Of a stretch of DNA of 64,000 nucleotides, positions 51,596-60,497 are shown piece by piece. Every line of letters begins with the position of its first letter. The first letter of the stretch is position 1. This stretch comes from Sporosarcina sp. BP05 (lineage in GTDB: Bacteria > Bacillota > Bacilli > Bacillales_A > Planococcaceae). The notes beneath the pieces were generated by a model. The model saw nothing but the letters and a program-made list of their open reading frames with translations. It did no database searches and had not been told where the DNA came from. The translations under genes were made by a program, and so were the position numbers. The stretch covers positions 1 through 64,000 of the forward strand of contig NZ_JACFTD010000002.1 in NCBI RefSeq assembly GCF_014282005.1, in the 5' to 3' direction.

Positions 51596-52792
51596 ATGAA
51601 TGGTATTTATGAGTTGCTCATGCCTGGTACAGTCCTTTATGGGAGTGGATCTGCAAAAGAAGTAGGGAAACAAGCGATGAAGTTAGGTAAGAAAGCATTA
51701 ATTATCAGTGACCCCATCATGAATAAATTAGGCTATGTTGAAGAGTGTCAGCAACATCTAAAAGAAAGTGGATTAGCATGTGTAACCTATTTAAATGTAG
51801 ATTCAGAACCAACTAATATTCATGTGAGTGAAGCAATGGCTATTTGTTCGGAAGAATTGTGTGATCATATTATTGCGATTGGTGGAGGGAGTTGTATTGA
51901 TACCGCGAAAGCTGTGTCGGTCCTTATAACGAATGGTGGCACGATGACAGATTACTTTGGGACAGGAAAAAAAATTACGGAAAAACCGCTACCAGTCATT
52001 GCGATTCCAACGACTTCAGGGACTGGATCAGAAGTAACTAAGGTGACAGTTATTACAGATGTTGTAACAAATATTAAAATGATGCTGGCGGATGCGAGCC
52101 TATTACCGGCAGTTGCGATTGTCGATCCCAACCTGACTGCGTCGTGTCCGAAAAGTGTGACTGCTGCGACTGGTGTGGATGCATTATGCCATGCAGTTGA
52201 GGCCTATATATCAAGAAAAGCGCATCCTGTGACCGATGCATTGGCATTAACGGCAATCGAACATATTATGGGAAGTATTCGAACAGCTTATGAAGATGGT
52301 GGGAATATTGACGCACGCGCACAAATGGCAATAGGTTCAATGCTTGCTGGCGCAGCGTTCTCTAATTCATCCGTGACGCTTGTTCATGGTATGTCACGCC
52401 CGATTGGAGCCTTATTCCACACGCCACATGGAATTTCTAATGCCATGCTTCTTCCGGCGGTCCTAGAATTCACAATGGAGGCTTCAATCGAAAGACTTGC
52501 ACAGATTGGAAGGAAAATTATAGCGAATGCAGGCAACTATTCTGATGAAGAATTAGCGATATGTGTAATAAATGAATTGAAGCAACTTTGTTTTGACCTT
52601 AACATTCCGAACATGAAAAAGTACGGAATCGACGAGGAACTATTTACTCAATCTCTATCAAAGATGGCTGCTGATGCAATTGAAAGTGGTAGCCCGGCTA
52701 ACACTCCGAAAATACCTACGATGGAAGAGATAAAAGCATTGTACGAACGATGTTACGATTATGATTTTAGTGCCAAAATGCAGTTAGTTTAA
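51596..52792 (+). CDS. Iron-containing alcohol dehydrogenase (candidate 3-hydroxypropionate dehydrogenase, DddB-like)
   Basis: A 398-residue group III alcohol dehydrogenase. NAD binding is shown by IAIGGGSCIDTAKAV and IPTTSGTGSE, metal binding by ATGVDALCHAVEAY and LVHGMSRPIGALFHTPHGISNA. In DMSP users a protein of this family (DddB) oxidises 3-hydroxypropionate to malonate semialdehyde. It follows the hydratase by 49 nt and precedes the semialdehyde dehydrogenase. The ATG follows AAAGGGGTGG. Confidence 0.86.
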   Translation: MNGIYELLMPGTVLYGSGSAKEVGKQAMKLGKKALIISDPIMNKLGYVEECQQHLKESGLACVTYLNVDSEPTNIHVSEAMAICSEELCDHIIAIGGGSCIDTAKAVSVLITNGGTMTDYFGTGKKITEKPLPVIAIPTTSGTGSEVTKVTVITDVVTNIKMMLADASLLPAVAIVDPNLTASCPKSVTAATGVDALCHAVEAYISRKAHPVTDALALTAIEHIMGSIRTAYEDGGNIDARAQMAIGSMLAGAAFSNSSVTLVHGMSRPIGALFHTPHGISNAMLLPAVLEFTMEASIERLAQIGRKIIANAGNYSDEELAICVINELKQLCFDLNIPNMKKYGIDEELFTQSLSKMAADAIESGSPANTPKIPTMEEIKALYERCYDYDFSAKMQLV

Positions 52793-52818
52793 TAGCCTAA
52801 CCTAGGAGGGATTTAATA

Positions 52819-54276
52819 ATGGTAGTAAAAACGAGTGTCGAAAAAGTGAAGAACTTTATTAACGGTAAATGGGTGGAAGCGGAAACTGATCGATACGAAG
52901 AAGTGCCCAATCCTGCGACTGGAGAAATTATTGCAACCGTACCTATTTCATCACAAAAAGATGTAGATCAAGCGGTGGCTATCGCAAAAGAGACATTTAA
53001 AACCTGGAGCACAACGCCAGTACCGAGAAGGTCACGTATTTTGTTTAAATATCAACAACTTTTAGTTGAAAACTGGGACGAACTAGCAAAAATTATTACG
53101 ATTGAAAACGGGAAAAGCTACGCCGAAGCATATGGGGAAGTGCTACGTGGGATTGAATGTGTAGAGTTTGCTGCCGGGGCACCAACATTGATGATGGGTG
53201 AGCAATTACCCGACATCGCTACGGGAGTGGAGTCAGGTATGTATCGCTACCCATTAGGGGTTGTTGGCGGGATCACACCATTTAACTTTCCAATGATGGT
53301 TCCTTGTTGGATGTTCCCTCTTGCTATTGCATTAGGCAATACATTTATATTAAAACCTTCTGAACGTACACCGCTTCTAGCTAATCGTTTGGCTGAGTTA
53401 TTTAAAGAAGCTGGTCTTCCGGACGGAGTATTGAATATTGTGCATGGTGCACATGATGTAGTAAATGGATTAATGGAGAGTAAGGAAGTTAAAGCGATTT
53501 CATTCGTCGGATCACAACCGGTTGCGGAATATGTTTATAGAACTTCTGCTGCGAATAATAAGCGCGTGCAAGCATTAGCGGGTGCAAAGAATCATTCTAT
53601 TGTTATGCCAGATGCCGATCTTGATAACGCTGTCACTAATATTATTGGAGCAGCATTCGGTTCAGCTGGGGAGCGTTGTATGGCATGTTCTGTAGTTGTA
53701 GCAGTTGGTAATGTTGCTGATGAATTAGTTGATAGACTTGTAAAAGCCTCAAATGAAATAAAAATTGGAAATGGACTAGATGAAGATGTCTTTTTAGGTC
53801 CAGTCATTCGTGATTCACACAAGGAACGAACAGAAAGCTTCATCCGTATAGGCGAAGAAGAAGGGGCCACCCTCATTCGTGATGGACGCAAAGATAGCGT
53901 GAAAGAAGACGGCTATTTCGTTGGACCGACTATTTTCGATCACGTTAATTCAGACATGAAGATATGGAAAGAAGAAATCTTTGCTCCTGTGTTATCAATC
54001 GTTCGGGTGAGCAGTTTAGATGAGGCAATTGCACTTTCAAACGAATCAGAATTTGCAAACGGTGCATGCCTGTATACAGATAGTGCTAAGGCCGTGAGAC
54101 AATTTAGAGAAGAAATGGATGCGGGCATGCTAGGAGTGAACCTAGGTGTACCAGCACCAATGGCTTTCTTCCCATTCTCGGGACATAAAAACTCGTTTTA
54201 CGGTGATCTTCATGCTAACGGAAAAGATGGTGTCAATTTCTATACAAGAAGAAAAATGCTGACGGCAAGATATTAG
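52819..54276 (+). CDS. CoA-acylating (methyl)malonate-semialdehyde dehydrogenase (MmsA/DddC-like)
   Basis: A 485-residue aldehyde dehydrogenase of the MmsA branch. Motifs are [47 protein letters not shown] and the nucleophile Cys287 in GSAGERCMA. MmsA enzymes convert methylmalonate or malonate semialdehyde plus CoA and NAD to propionyl- or acetyl-CoA with CO2 release; the DMSP-pathway member is DddC. It lies 26 nt after the alcohol dehydrogenase. TAGGAGG precedes the ATG. Confidence 0.88.
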   Translation: MVVKTSVEKVKNFINGKWVEAETDRYEEVPNPATGEIIATVPISSQKDVDQAVAIAKETFKTWSTTPVPRRSRILFKYQQLLVENWDELAKIITIENGKSYAEAYGEVLRGIECVEFAAGAPTLMMGEQLPDIATGVESGMYRYPLGVVGGITPFNFPMMVPCWMFPLAIALGNTFILKPSERTPLLANRLAELFKEAGLPDGVLNIVHGAHDVVNGLMESKEVKAISFVGSQPVAEYVYRTSAANNKRVQALAGAKNHSIVMPDADLDNAVTNIIGAAFGSAGERCMACSVVVAVGNVADELVDRLVKASNEIKIGNGLDEDVFLGPVIRDSHKERTESFIRIGEEEGATLIRDGRKDSVKEDGYFVGPTIFDHVNSDMKIWKEEIFAPVLSIVRVSSLDEAIALSNESEFANGACLYTDSAKAVRQFREEMDAGMLGVNLGVPAPMAFFPFSGHKNSFYGDLHANGKDGVNFYTRRKMLTARY

Positions 54277-54282
54277 AATGGT

Positions 54283-54317
54283 ACACCAAAAAAGGTCTGT
54301 GTAGACTTTTTTGGTGT
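54283..54317 (+). terminator. Hairpin after the semialdehyde dehydrogenase gene
   Basis: ACACCAAAAAAGGTC (54283-54297) pairs with 54304-54317 with one bulged G; the distal arm ends in a T-run. It may attenuate rather than stop transcription into the hydrolase gene, which has no obvious promoter. Confidence 0.65.
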
Positions 54318-54366
54318 TTAATTCAATCTTACAGATTTCACTCAAATGATTAAAGGGGTGTAGCAA

Positions 54367-55416
54367 GTGGTTGTTATAGCAGAGGTGAAGAATGGGATTG
54401 GTTGGATAAAATTAAATCGACCCAAAGTGTTGAACTCTATCAATCTTGAAGTGGTTGAAATAATAACCAATGTTTTGGAGAAGTGGAGAAATGATGACGG
54501 TGTGATTTTTATTTGTTTATACGGTGAAGGTGAAAAAGGTTTTTGTGCAGGGGGGGATATGCGAAAGTTTTACGATTTAAGAAATGAGGACATTGTATCT
54601 TATGCCGAGAAATTTTTCTCCGCGGAGTATCAATTGGATGCATTAATTCATCAGTATTCAAAACCAGTTGTGGCTTATTTGAACGGTATAGTTATGGGGG
54701 GGGGAGTTGGTCTTTCTATCGGAGCAACACACCGAATCGTGACTGAAAAGACAAAATGGGCAATGCCTGAAATGAACATTGGATTTTTCCCGGATGTTGG
54801 GGCAAGCTATTTTCTAAATCAACTACCTGGACATACGGGACGTTATCTTGCGTTAACTGCACAAGTGATTAAAGCGAATGACACAATTTATGTGGGCGCA
54901 GCTGATTACTATATGGAAAGTAGCAACTGGCAAACTATTCAAATGAAATTGCTAGAAAAGAATTGGTCATATGATTCAATCCAGCAGGAACTAGATGAAT
55001 TTATCCAATCAAATTGCACAACCTTGCAAAGTATTTCACAGTTATCAATTGTGCAAGAAGATATAGATCGTCATTTTAAATATGGAACAATAGAGGAAAT
55101 CGTAAAATCCCTTCAAAACGAGGCGTCTGAAGGAAATGAGTGGGCAGCACAAGCGGTAAACACGCTTCTCTCAAAATCGCCAACTTCCCTAAAAGTAACA
55201 TTACAACAATTAATAAATGGAAAAGGTCTGTCTCTTAATGAATGCCTCCAAATGGAAAAGAAGATGGCTATACATTTCATGGAAACAGCTGACTTTTACG
55301 AAGGGATCCGCGCAGTGCTAGTAGACAAAGATCATTCTCCTAAATGGTTTCCTGAAACGTTGGAAACCGTGACTGATACGGATATAGAACGGTATTTTTC
55401 TTTAGTTAACACGTAA
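54367..55416 (+). CDS. 3-Hydroxyisobutyryl-CoA hydrolase-family protein (candidate 3-hydroxypropionyl-CoA hydrolase)
   Basis: A 349-residue crotonase-fold hydrolase of the HIBCH type: KGFCAGGDMRKFYD, NGIVMGGGVGLSIGATHRI, MPEMNIGFFPDVGASYFL and the longer C-terminal part typical of HIBCH. HIBCH proteins also hydrolyse 3-hydroxypropionyl-CoA, which would link the hydratases to the alcohol dehydrogenase. GTG 54367 follows AAAGGGGTG. Valine catabolism is the alternative context, but no other valine-pathway gene is near. Confidence 0.84.
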   Translation: MVVIAEVKNGIGWIKLNRPKVLNSINLEVVEIITNVLEKWRNDDGVIFICLYGEGEKGFCAGGDMRKFYDLRNEDIVSYAEKFFSAEYQLDALIHQYSKPVVAYLNGIVMGGGVGLSIGATHRIVTEKTKWAMPEMNIGFFPDVGASYFLNQLPGHTGRYLALTAQVIKANDTIYVGAADYYMESSNWQTIQMKLLEKNWSYDSIQQELDEFIQSNCTTLQSISQLSIVQEDIDRHFKYGTIEEIVKSLQNEASEGNEWAAQAVNTLLSKSPTSLKVTLQQLINGKGLSLNECLQMEKKMAIHFMETADFYEGIRAVLVDKDHSPKWFPETLETVTDTDIERYFSLVNT

Positions 55417-55471
55417 AGTATTAATAACCATCATTATAAAGGATTAACATAATTCTACTACTGTTCTAAAA

Positions 55472-55506
55472 AAGGTTCTCAAAAGTCAAGAACAATTGAG
55501 AACCTT
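55472..55506 (+). terminator. Terminator at the end of the cluster
   Basis: A perfect 11-bp stem (AAGGTTCTCAA at 55472-55482 with 55496-55506) is followed by ATTTTCTT. Confidence 0.8.
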
Positions 55507-55515
55507 ATTTTCTTG

Positions 55516-55608
55516 TCACTCGTTTCCAAAATACTGTTCTACTACTTTTGAAAATATCCCGCGAAACATCTCATCCACATGCCGTTCTTCGACGTTTCGC
55601 AGGCGGGG
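55516..55608 (-). pseudogene. Short C-terminal remnant of an unidentified protein
   Basis: On the minus strand a short open stretch reads RNVEERHVDEMFRGIFSKVV and ends EQYFGNE at a stop (55518-55516). It looks like a protein C-terminus, but no upstream gene is present. Not identified. Confidence 0.2.
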
Positions 55609-55815
55609 CTAGATGGTTTTGATAAGCGAAGGATAATGTAGGTATTTTATTAGCCTGATGCCCCTCTGATTTTCCGTATAAAAATAACGAATTGACAATG
55701 TTACCTTCATTAAGCTATATACTTGGCACAAAAAAGTTAGGGTCAGATGAATCGAGCAACCACTATCTTCCCTGTATAATAGATGGTAACATTTATGAAA
55801 AGGGAGGCATTAGAT

Positions 55816-56068
55816 ATGAGCGTGCAAGTAGGCGTGCTACATAGCAAAAAAGACCAAGCCATCCAAGAATTAAAAGAAGTAATGAAAACAAATATGGATT
55901 TACGTATGCACGAACGTTATCATACACCTTCCGCATGTGAAATTTAACAGTACCGCTATTTAAACAAGGTTTTGCCCCCCAACTTGTAGAAGTATTCTTT
56001 AACAATGAATCTTTGGGAGGAAATCGCCACCCTAAATTTGTACCAATGCCTCCAAAGAATATTAACTA
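55816..56068 (+). pseudogene. Remnants, first part resembling an IS630-type transposase N-terminus
   Basis: An ATG at 55816 with a good ribosome site (AAAGGGAGG) begins MSVQVGVLHSKKDQAIQELK and continues to MDLRMHERYH before a stop near 55945, resembling the start of IS630-like transposases. Directly after, another frame reads PLFKQGFAPQLVEVFFNNES and then PKFVPMPPKNIN to a stop near 56068, from a different unidentified protein. Both are fragments. The wider gap 55507-56112 holds no intact gene. Confidence 0.35.
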
Positions 56069-56112
56069 AATGGGACATACTACTGGTAACTGATATGAAG
56101 GATGAGATGTAG

Positions 56113-57552
56113 TTGAAAAAAATAGTCGTTTGGTTCAGAAAAGATTTACGTTTGCATGACAACCCGGCGTTGTGGGAAGCGGCCCAGCAAGGAATTATTA
56201 TTCCTGTTTTTATCTGGCCAGAAAAAGAAGAGCGCGAAAACGCAACGAGTGAAGCGGGGAAATGGTGGCTTCATCATTCATTGATTGCCTTGGAAAAAAA
56301 GCTTGAATCGATTGGCTTGTCACTTACTATAAGACGGGGCAACAGTTTGGAAGAGCTTTCTTCAATTTGTAAACAAACGAAAGCAAATGCAGTCTTTTTT
56401 TGCGAGAGATATGAGCCTTCGATAATTAGAAGGGATGGTACGATTATTAAAAACCTACTTTCTAATGGGACGGAAGTTCGTTCATTTCCCTCAAATCTGC
56501 TTTTCACACCTAGTGACTTATTGAATCAAAAAAATGAACCTTATAAAGTATTTACGGCGTTCTGGAAAAGAACGATGCGTGAATCGGTCAATCGTCCACT
56601 TCCAATACCAGTTGATATTGTACCTTACGACCAAGTTCTTTCGTCTTTACGAGTAGAAGAACTTGGTTTGTTGTCAGCGAATCGTTGGGATGAAAAGTTC
56701 CATACGTACTGGGAGCCGGGTGAAAAGGGTGCCATTACTATATGGGAACAATTTACCGGCGAAGGTCTCAGCCGATACGCTAAGGACCGTGATATCCCTT
56801 CTGCAAATTCGGTTTCATTTTTGTCGCCTCATTTAGCATGGGGAGATATTAGTGTTAGATCAGTTTGGCATTCAGCTAAGGGAATGATTGAAGTAGAATC
56901 GGAAGAATATATGCATTCATCCATCGATGCCTTTTTGAGGCAACTAATATGGCGTGAGTTCGCTTATTACCAGCTTAATCATTTCCCTACAATGTTACAT
57001 GCACCTATACGTGAAAAATTTTCAGTATTTCCGTGGCAAGGGTCCAATGAAGAATTTGCAAAGTGGAAAAAAGGTTTGACGGGTTATCCGCTTGTCGATG
57101 CAGGAATGCGAGAATTATGGGAGACGGGTGTAATCCATAATCGGGTTCGCATGGTCGTAGCTTCATTTTTAGTCAAACACTTGCTCATTTCTTGGGTCGA
57201 AGGATCCAAGTGGTTCAGTGAAACACTTGTTGATTTTGATGCGGCTAGCAATGCAATGGGCTGGCAATGGGTGGCTGGCTCAGGAATTGATGCAGCGCCG
57301 TACTTCCGAATATTTAATCCGATTCTACAAAGTCAAAAGTTCGATCCGGATGGCCTATACATCCGGAAATGGGTTCCAGAACTTGCAGAATTCCCTTCCA
57401 AGTATATTCATCAGCCCTGGAAAGCACCCACAAATTTACTACATGAATCCGGCATCGTACTTGGGAAGACGTATCCGTTCCCTATCATTGATCATTCTTT
57501 TGCCAGAATCCGTGCGTTAGAAGCATATGCACAAGTCAAAAATAAATCCTGA
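56113..57552 (+). CDS. phrB: Deoxyribodipyrimidine photolyase (class I CPD type)
   Basis: A 479-residue photolyase. The N-terminal antenna domain starts VVWFRKDLRLHDNPAL. The C-terminal FAD domain has GEGLSRYAKDRDIPS, SPHLAWGDISVRSVW, FLRQLIWREFAYYQL, DAGMRELWETGVIHNRVRMVVASFLVKHL and the WVAGSGIDAAPYFRIFNP core. It repairs UV-induced cyclobutane dimers with blue light. Start is TTG 56113. It is monocistronic with a terminator at 57591. Confidence 0.92.
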   Translation: MKKIVVWFRKDLRLHDNPALWEAAQQGIIIPVFIWPEKEERENATSEAGKWWLHHSLIALEKKLESIGLSLTIRRGNSLEELSSICKQTKANAVFFCERYEPSIIRRDGTIIKNLLSNGTEVRSFPSNLLFTPSDLLNQKNEPYKVFTAFWKRTMRESVNRPLPIPVDIVPYDQVLSSLRVEELGLLSANRWDEKFHTYWEPGEKGAITIWEQFTGEGLSRYAKDRDIPSANSVSFLSPHLAWGDISVRSVWHSAKGMIEVESEEYMHSSIDAFLRQLIWREFAYYQLNHFPTMLHAPIREKFSVFPWQGSNEEFAKWKKGLTGYPLVDAGMRELWETGVIHNRVRMVVASFLVKHLLISWVEGSKWFSETLVDFDAASNAMGWQWVAGSGIDAAPYFRIFNPILQSQKFDPDGLYIRKWVPELAEFPSKYIHQPWKAPTNLLHESGIVLGKTYPFPIIDHSFARIRALEAYAQVKNKS

Positions 57553-57590
57553 AAATGCACCGGTTTCTTGTAGCTATCCAAATATAAAAA

Positions 57591-57625
57591 AATAACACCA
57601 TGCAAATCTGAGTGGTGTTATTTTT
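57591..57625 (+). terminator. Intrinsic terminator of the photolyase gene
   Basis: A perfect 10-bp stem (AATAACACCA at 57591-57600 with 57613-57622) ends in a T-run. Confidence 0.85.
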
Positions 57626-57778
57626 AATGTCAATTCTATTCTATTGGTAAGTGATACATCAAGATCTGTGTAGGCAGTGCTGGTAGAAAAGGGTTTGTAA
57701 GTTCATTAATAGTTAGTCCAGTTGAATTGCAAGTCAATCCAACTTAAACAAAATCCAGTTTTATATGCTGATAATTCC

Positions 57779-58285
57779 TTATACCCTATATCTTATAGCT
57801 AATCCTTTTAAGAAATTCCTAGCATATCTATCCAGGCACTCTTTATAATTCTTGTGTCCTTCTTTTCTTAGTACAGCACCTAATTCACCTTTTGTTATAG
57901 TGATTCCAGCTTCTTCTAATATTTCAAGCATATCGTCACTTGTCAATTCCAGTGCTATTTTTACTTTTTTTAGAAGGATATTATTAACACTTTCATAATT
58001 CTTTATAGCCAGTGCCGGTTTTTCTGCTTGTCCCGGTTTTGAATCTTGTTGCCCTCTTTTAAAAATAATAAAGCCATTTAAAAATGAATCTAACATACTA
58101 TTACTGCATTTTAAAGCCCCTTCATTTTCAGCTTCATTATGGTAATTGTCATCTGATTTTATGAGCAACATTGACACTTCTTCTTGCGTTACTTCAACGC
58201 CGCCAAGTTTAAATATCTCTACCATAATCGTGTCTTTTATATCTAGAGCATATCTTAATCTAATTAATATATCATTATTATTCAT
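57779..58285 (-). CDS. DUF1456 family protein (YehS-like)
   Basis: A 168-residue soluble protein with two copies of a roughly 70-residue repeat: MNNNDILIRLRYALDIKD then IFKLGGVEVTQEEVSMLL, and NNILLKKVKIALELTSDDM then EEAGITITKGELGAVLRK. This duplicated pattern defines DUF1456 (E. coli YehS). Function unknown. The second unit ends YKECLDRYARNFLKGL, usual for the family. Monocistronic on the minus strand. Confidence 0.85.
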   Translation of the reverse strand: MNNNDILIRLRYALDIKDTIMVEIFKLGGVEVTQEEVSMLLIKSDDNYHNEAENEGALKCSNSMLDSFLNGFIIFKRGQQDSKPGQAEKPALAIKNYESVNNILLKKVKIALELTSDDMLEILEEAGITITKGELGAVLRKEGHKNYKECLDRYARNFLKGLAIRYRV

Positions 58286-58597
58286 CTAAAAAAACCTCCT
58301 GTAAAATTTCCGCATTTACACAACAGCTTTATCATTTTTAACGAAGAAAAAGGCAATTGAATTTAACTTAATAATAGCACATAAAAGCAGTTTAACCTTT
58401 TTTTTGTTATATCAGACTTTGAAAAAAGACGAATTCCTGTCTTCATTAATGATGTAGGATAAGGCGAGTGTAAAATCGTGCCTTTCCTCATCAATGAAAT
58501 CCCTATATAATATAGTAGAAACTTCAATGCTGGTACCGGTTGCGGACAGCGTTAAATTAGTGGTAATTATTCTTAGTGAAGGAAAAGGTGTATACAT

Positions 58598-60154
58598 ATG
58601 AGTTTATTGACTGTAGCAAATTTGAGCCATGGCTTCGGGGATCGCGCGATTTTCGAAGACGTCTCTTTTCGTTTATTGCAAGGAGAGCATATCGGGTTAA
58701 TCGGTGCCAATGGCGAAGGAAAGTCAACGTTCATGAACATCATTACCCGCAAGCTAGAACCAGACGCAGGTACGGTAAGTTGGGCGAAGCGGGTGCGGGT
58801 CGGGTATTTGGATCAACATGTTGCGTTGAAACAAGGGATGAGCATTCGCGATGTGCTGCGGACCGCTTTTCAATATCTTTATGACCAGGAGACGGAAATG
58901 AACGCGCTCTTTGCCAAGATGGCTGAGGTCGATGCAGATGAACTGGAGGCCCTTCTAGAGGAGACGGGTCAGATGCAGGAAGAACTGACGAACAATGATT
59001 TTTATATCGTCGATTCCAAAGTCGATGAAGTAGCGAATGGACTGGGATTGAATGAATTTGGTCTGGATCGGGACGTTCATGATTTGAGCGGGGGGCAGCG
59101 GACAAAGGTGTTGCTTGGTAAGTTATTATTGGAAAAACCAGACATTCTCCTTCTTGATGAGCCGACGAACTATTTGGATGTTGAGCATATTGACTGGCTT
59201 CGCAATTATTTACAGAATTACGCGAATGCGTTTATTTTGATTTCCCATGATATACCGTTCTTGAATAGCGTTATTCAGCTTATCTACCACATGGAAAATC
59301 AGCAGATCAGTCGATATTCTGGGGATTATGATGAATTTTTGCGCGTTCATGAGATGAAGAAGCAACAGGTGGAAGCCGCCTATAAGAAGCAACAGAAGGA
59401 AATTTCAAACCTTAAGGACTTCGTAGCACGTAACAAAGCGAACGCCGCGACTAGTAAAATGGCCATGTCTAGGCAGAAGAAGCTAGATAAGATGGATGTT
59501 ATCGAATTAGATGCCGAAAAACCGAAGCCGCAATTCTCCTTTAAACAGGCACGGACTCCGGGGAAATATTTGTTCGAAACAAAGGAACTCGTGATTGGCT
59601 ATGAGGAACCGTTGTCGAAGGCCTTGGATCTGACGATGGAACGCGGGCAGAAAATTGCTTTGTCGGGTGCAAATGGTATTGGGAAAACGACTCTTTTAAA
59701 AAGTATTCTCGGAGAAATCCCTGCACTTGCCGGTTCTGTTAACCGTGGTGACCATTTGGAAATCGGGTACTTTGAACAGGAAGCGAAGTCGGAAAACAAC
59801 AATACTTGCCTCGAAGAAGTATGGGAAGCTTTTCCGCATTTTACCCAATACGAAGTACGTGCTGCCCTTGCACGATGTGGATTAACAACCAAACATATTG
59901 AAAGCAAGGTGAAAGTGTTAAGTGGTGGAGAAAAGGCAAAAGTACGTCTTTGTAAATTAATCAACAGCGAAACGAATTTGCTCGTCCTTGATGAACCGAC
60001 AAATCACCTTGATAGAGACGCGAAAGAAGAATTGAAACGTGCCTTAAAAGAATATAAAGGTAGCGTACTACTTATTTCGCATGAACCTGATTTTTATGAA
60101 GGACTTGTAACTGATGTTTGGAACGGGGAAAATTGGACGACTAAGATGTTTTGA
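58598..60154 (+). CDS. ABC-F family ribosome-associated ATPase (YkpA/YbiT type)
   Basis: A 518-residue protein with two ABC ATPase domains and no membrane segments. First Walker A is GANGEGKST, first signature LSGGQRTKV and Walker B ILLLDEPTNYLD. The second set is GANGIGKTT, LSGGEKAKV and LLVLDEPTNHLD. A charged P-site linker lies between (about 235-320). Such proteins act at the ribosomal E site on stalled translation. Base composition in the first half is clearly richer in GC than in neighbouring genes. Confidence 0.88.
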   Translation: MSLLTVANLSHGFGDRAIFEDVSFRLLQGEHIGLIGANGEGKSTFMNIITRKLEPDAGTVSWAKRVRVGYLDQHVALKQGMSIRDVLRTAFQYLYDQETEMNALFAKMAEVDADELEALLEETGQMQEELTNNDFYIVDSKVDEVANGLGLNEFGLDRDVHDLSGGQRTKVLLGKLLLEKPDILLLDEPTNYLDVEHIDWLRNYLQNYANAFILISHDIPFLNSVIQLIYHMENQQISRYSGDYDEFLRVHEMKKQQVEAAYKKQQKEISNLKDFVARNKANAATSKMAMSRQKKLDKMDVIELDAEKPKPQFSFKQARTPGKYLFETKELVIGYEEPLSKALDLTMERGQKIALSGANGIGKTTLLKSILGEIPALAGSVNRGDHLEIGYFEQEAKSENNNTCLEEVWEAFPHFTQYEVRAALARCGLTTKHIESKVKVLSGGEKAKVRLCKLINSETNLLVLDEPTNHLDRDAKEELKRALKEYKGSVLLISHEPDFYEGLVTDVWNGENWTTKMF

Positions 60155-60201
60155 TTGGCTTGAACTTAGGCACGTGAAATTAATTCGAAACAGAAAATGA
60201 A

Positions 60202-60251
60202 CTAAACAAAAACCTCTTACAATTTGCGAATTGTAAGAGGTTTTTGTTTAG
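60202..60251. terminator. Perfect 23-bp bidirectional terminator
   Basis: Arms 60202-60224 and 60229-60251 pair perfectly around a TGCG loop. A- and T-runs lie within the outer stem on each side, so it can stop transcription in both directions. The rest of the 60155-60497 gap holds the cre box and presumed promoter of the next operon. Confidence 0.85.
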
Positions 60252-60416
60252 TTGTTTTTGATAACCTCTTCACTTGCACCGATAAAATAGTACAAGTCGC
60301 AAACTAACATCAATCTACGTAAACGGATTGACTCCATTGCATACCTTTCTCTTGCCGAAAATCACCTCTTTTCCCGAAAAGCTAAAAAAGTATAGTAAAT
60401 GTTAAAATAGTGCTAT

Positions 60417-60430
60417 TGTTAGCGCTTTCA
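60417..60430 (+). promoter_or_regulatory. cre box (CcpA site) upstream of the second sugar importer
   Basis: TGTTAGCGCTTTCA matches the CcpA consensus and differs from the box at 2060-2073 by one base. It lies about 70 bp before the binding-protein gene. Confidence 0.75.
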
Positions 60431-60497
60431 TATTGAATTTTCAGAGTTTATGATTAAGTAGTAACTACTTGTTATTCAAAAAGAGAGGGGTAAAAAA

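Noticed and set aside
52819..55416. Valine or inositol catabolism (mmsA, HIBCH)
   Set aside because: No branched-chain keto-acid dehydrogenase, isobutyryl-CoA dehydrogenase, 3-hydroxyisobutyrate dehydrogenase or iol genes in the block.
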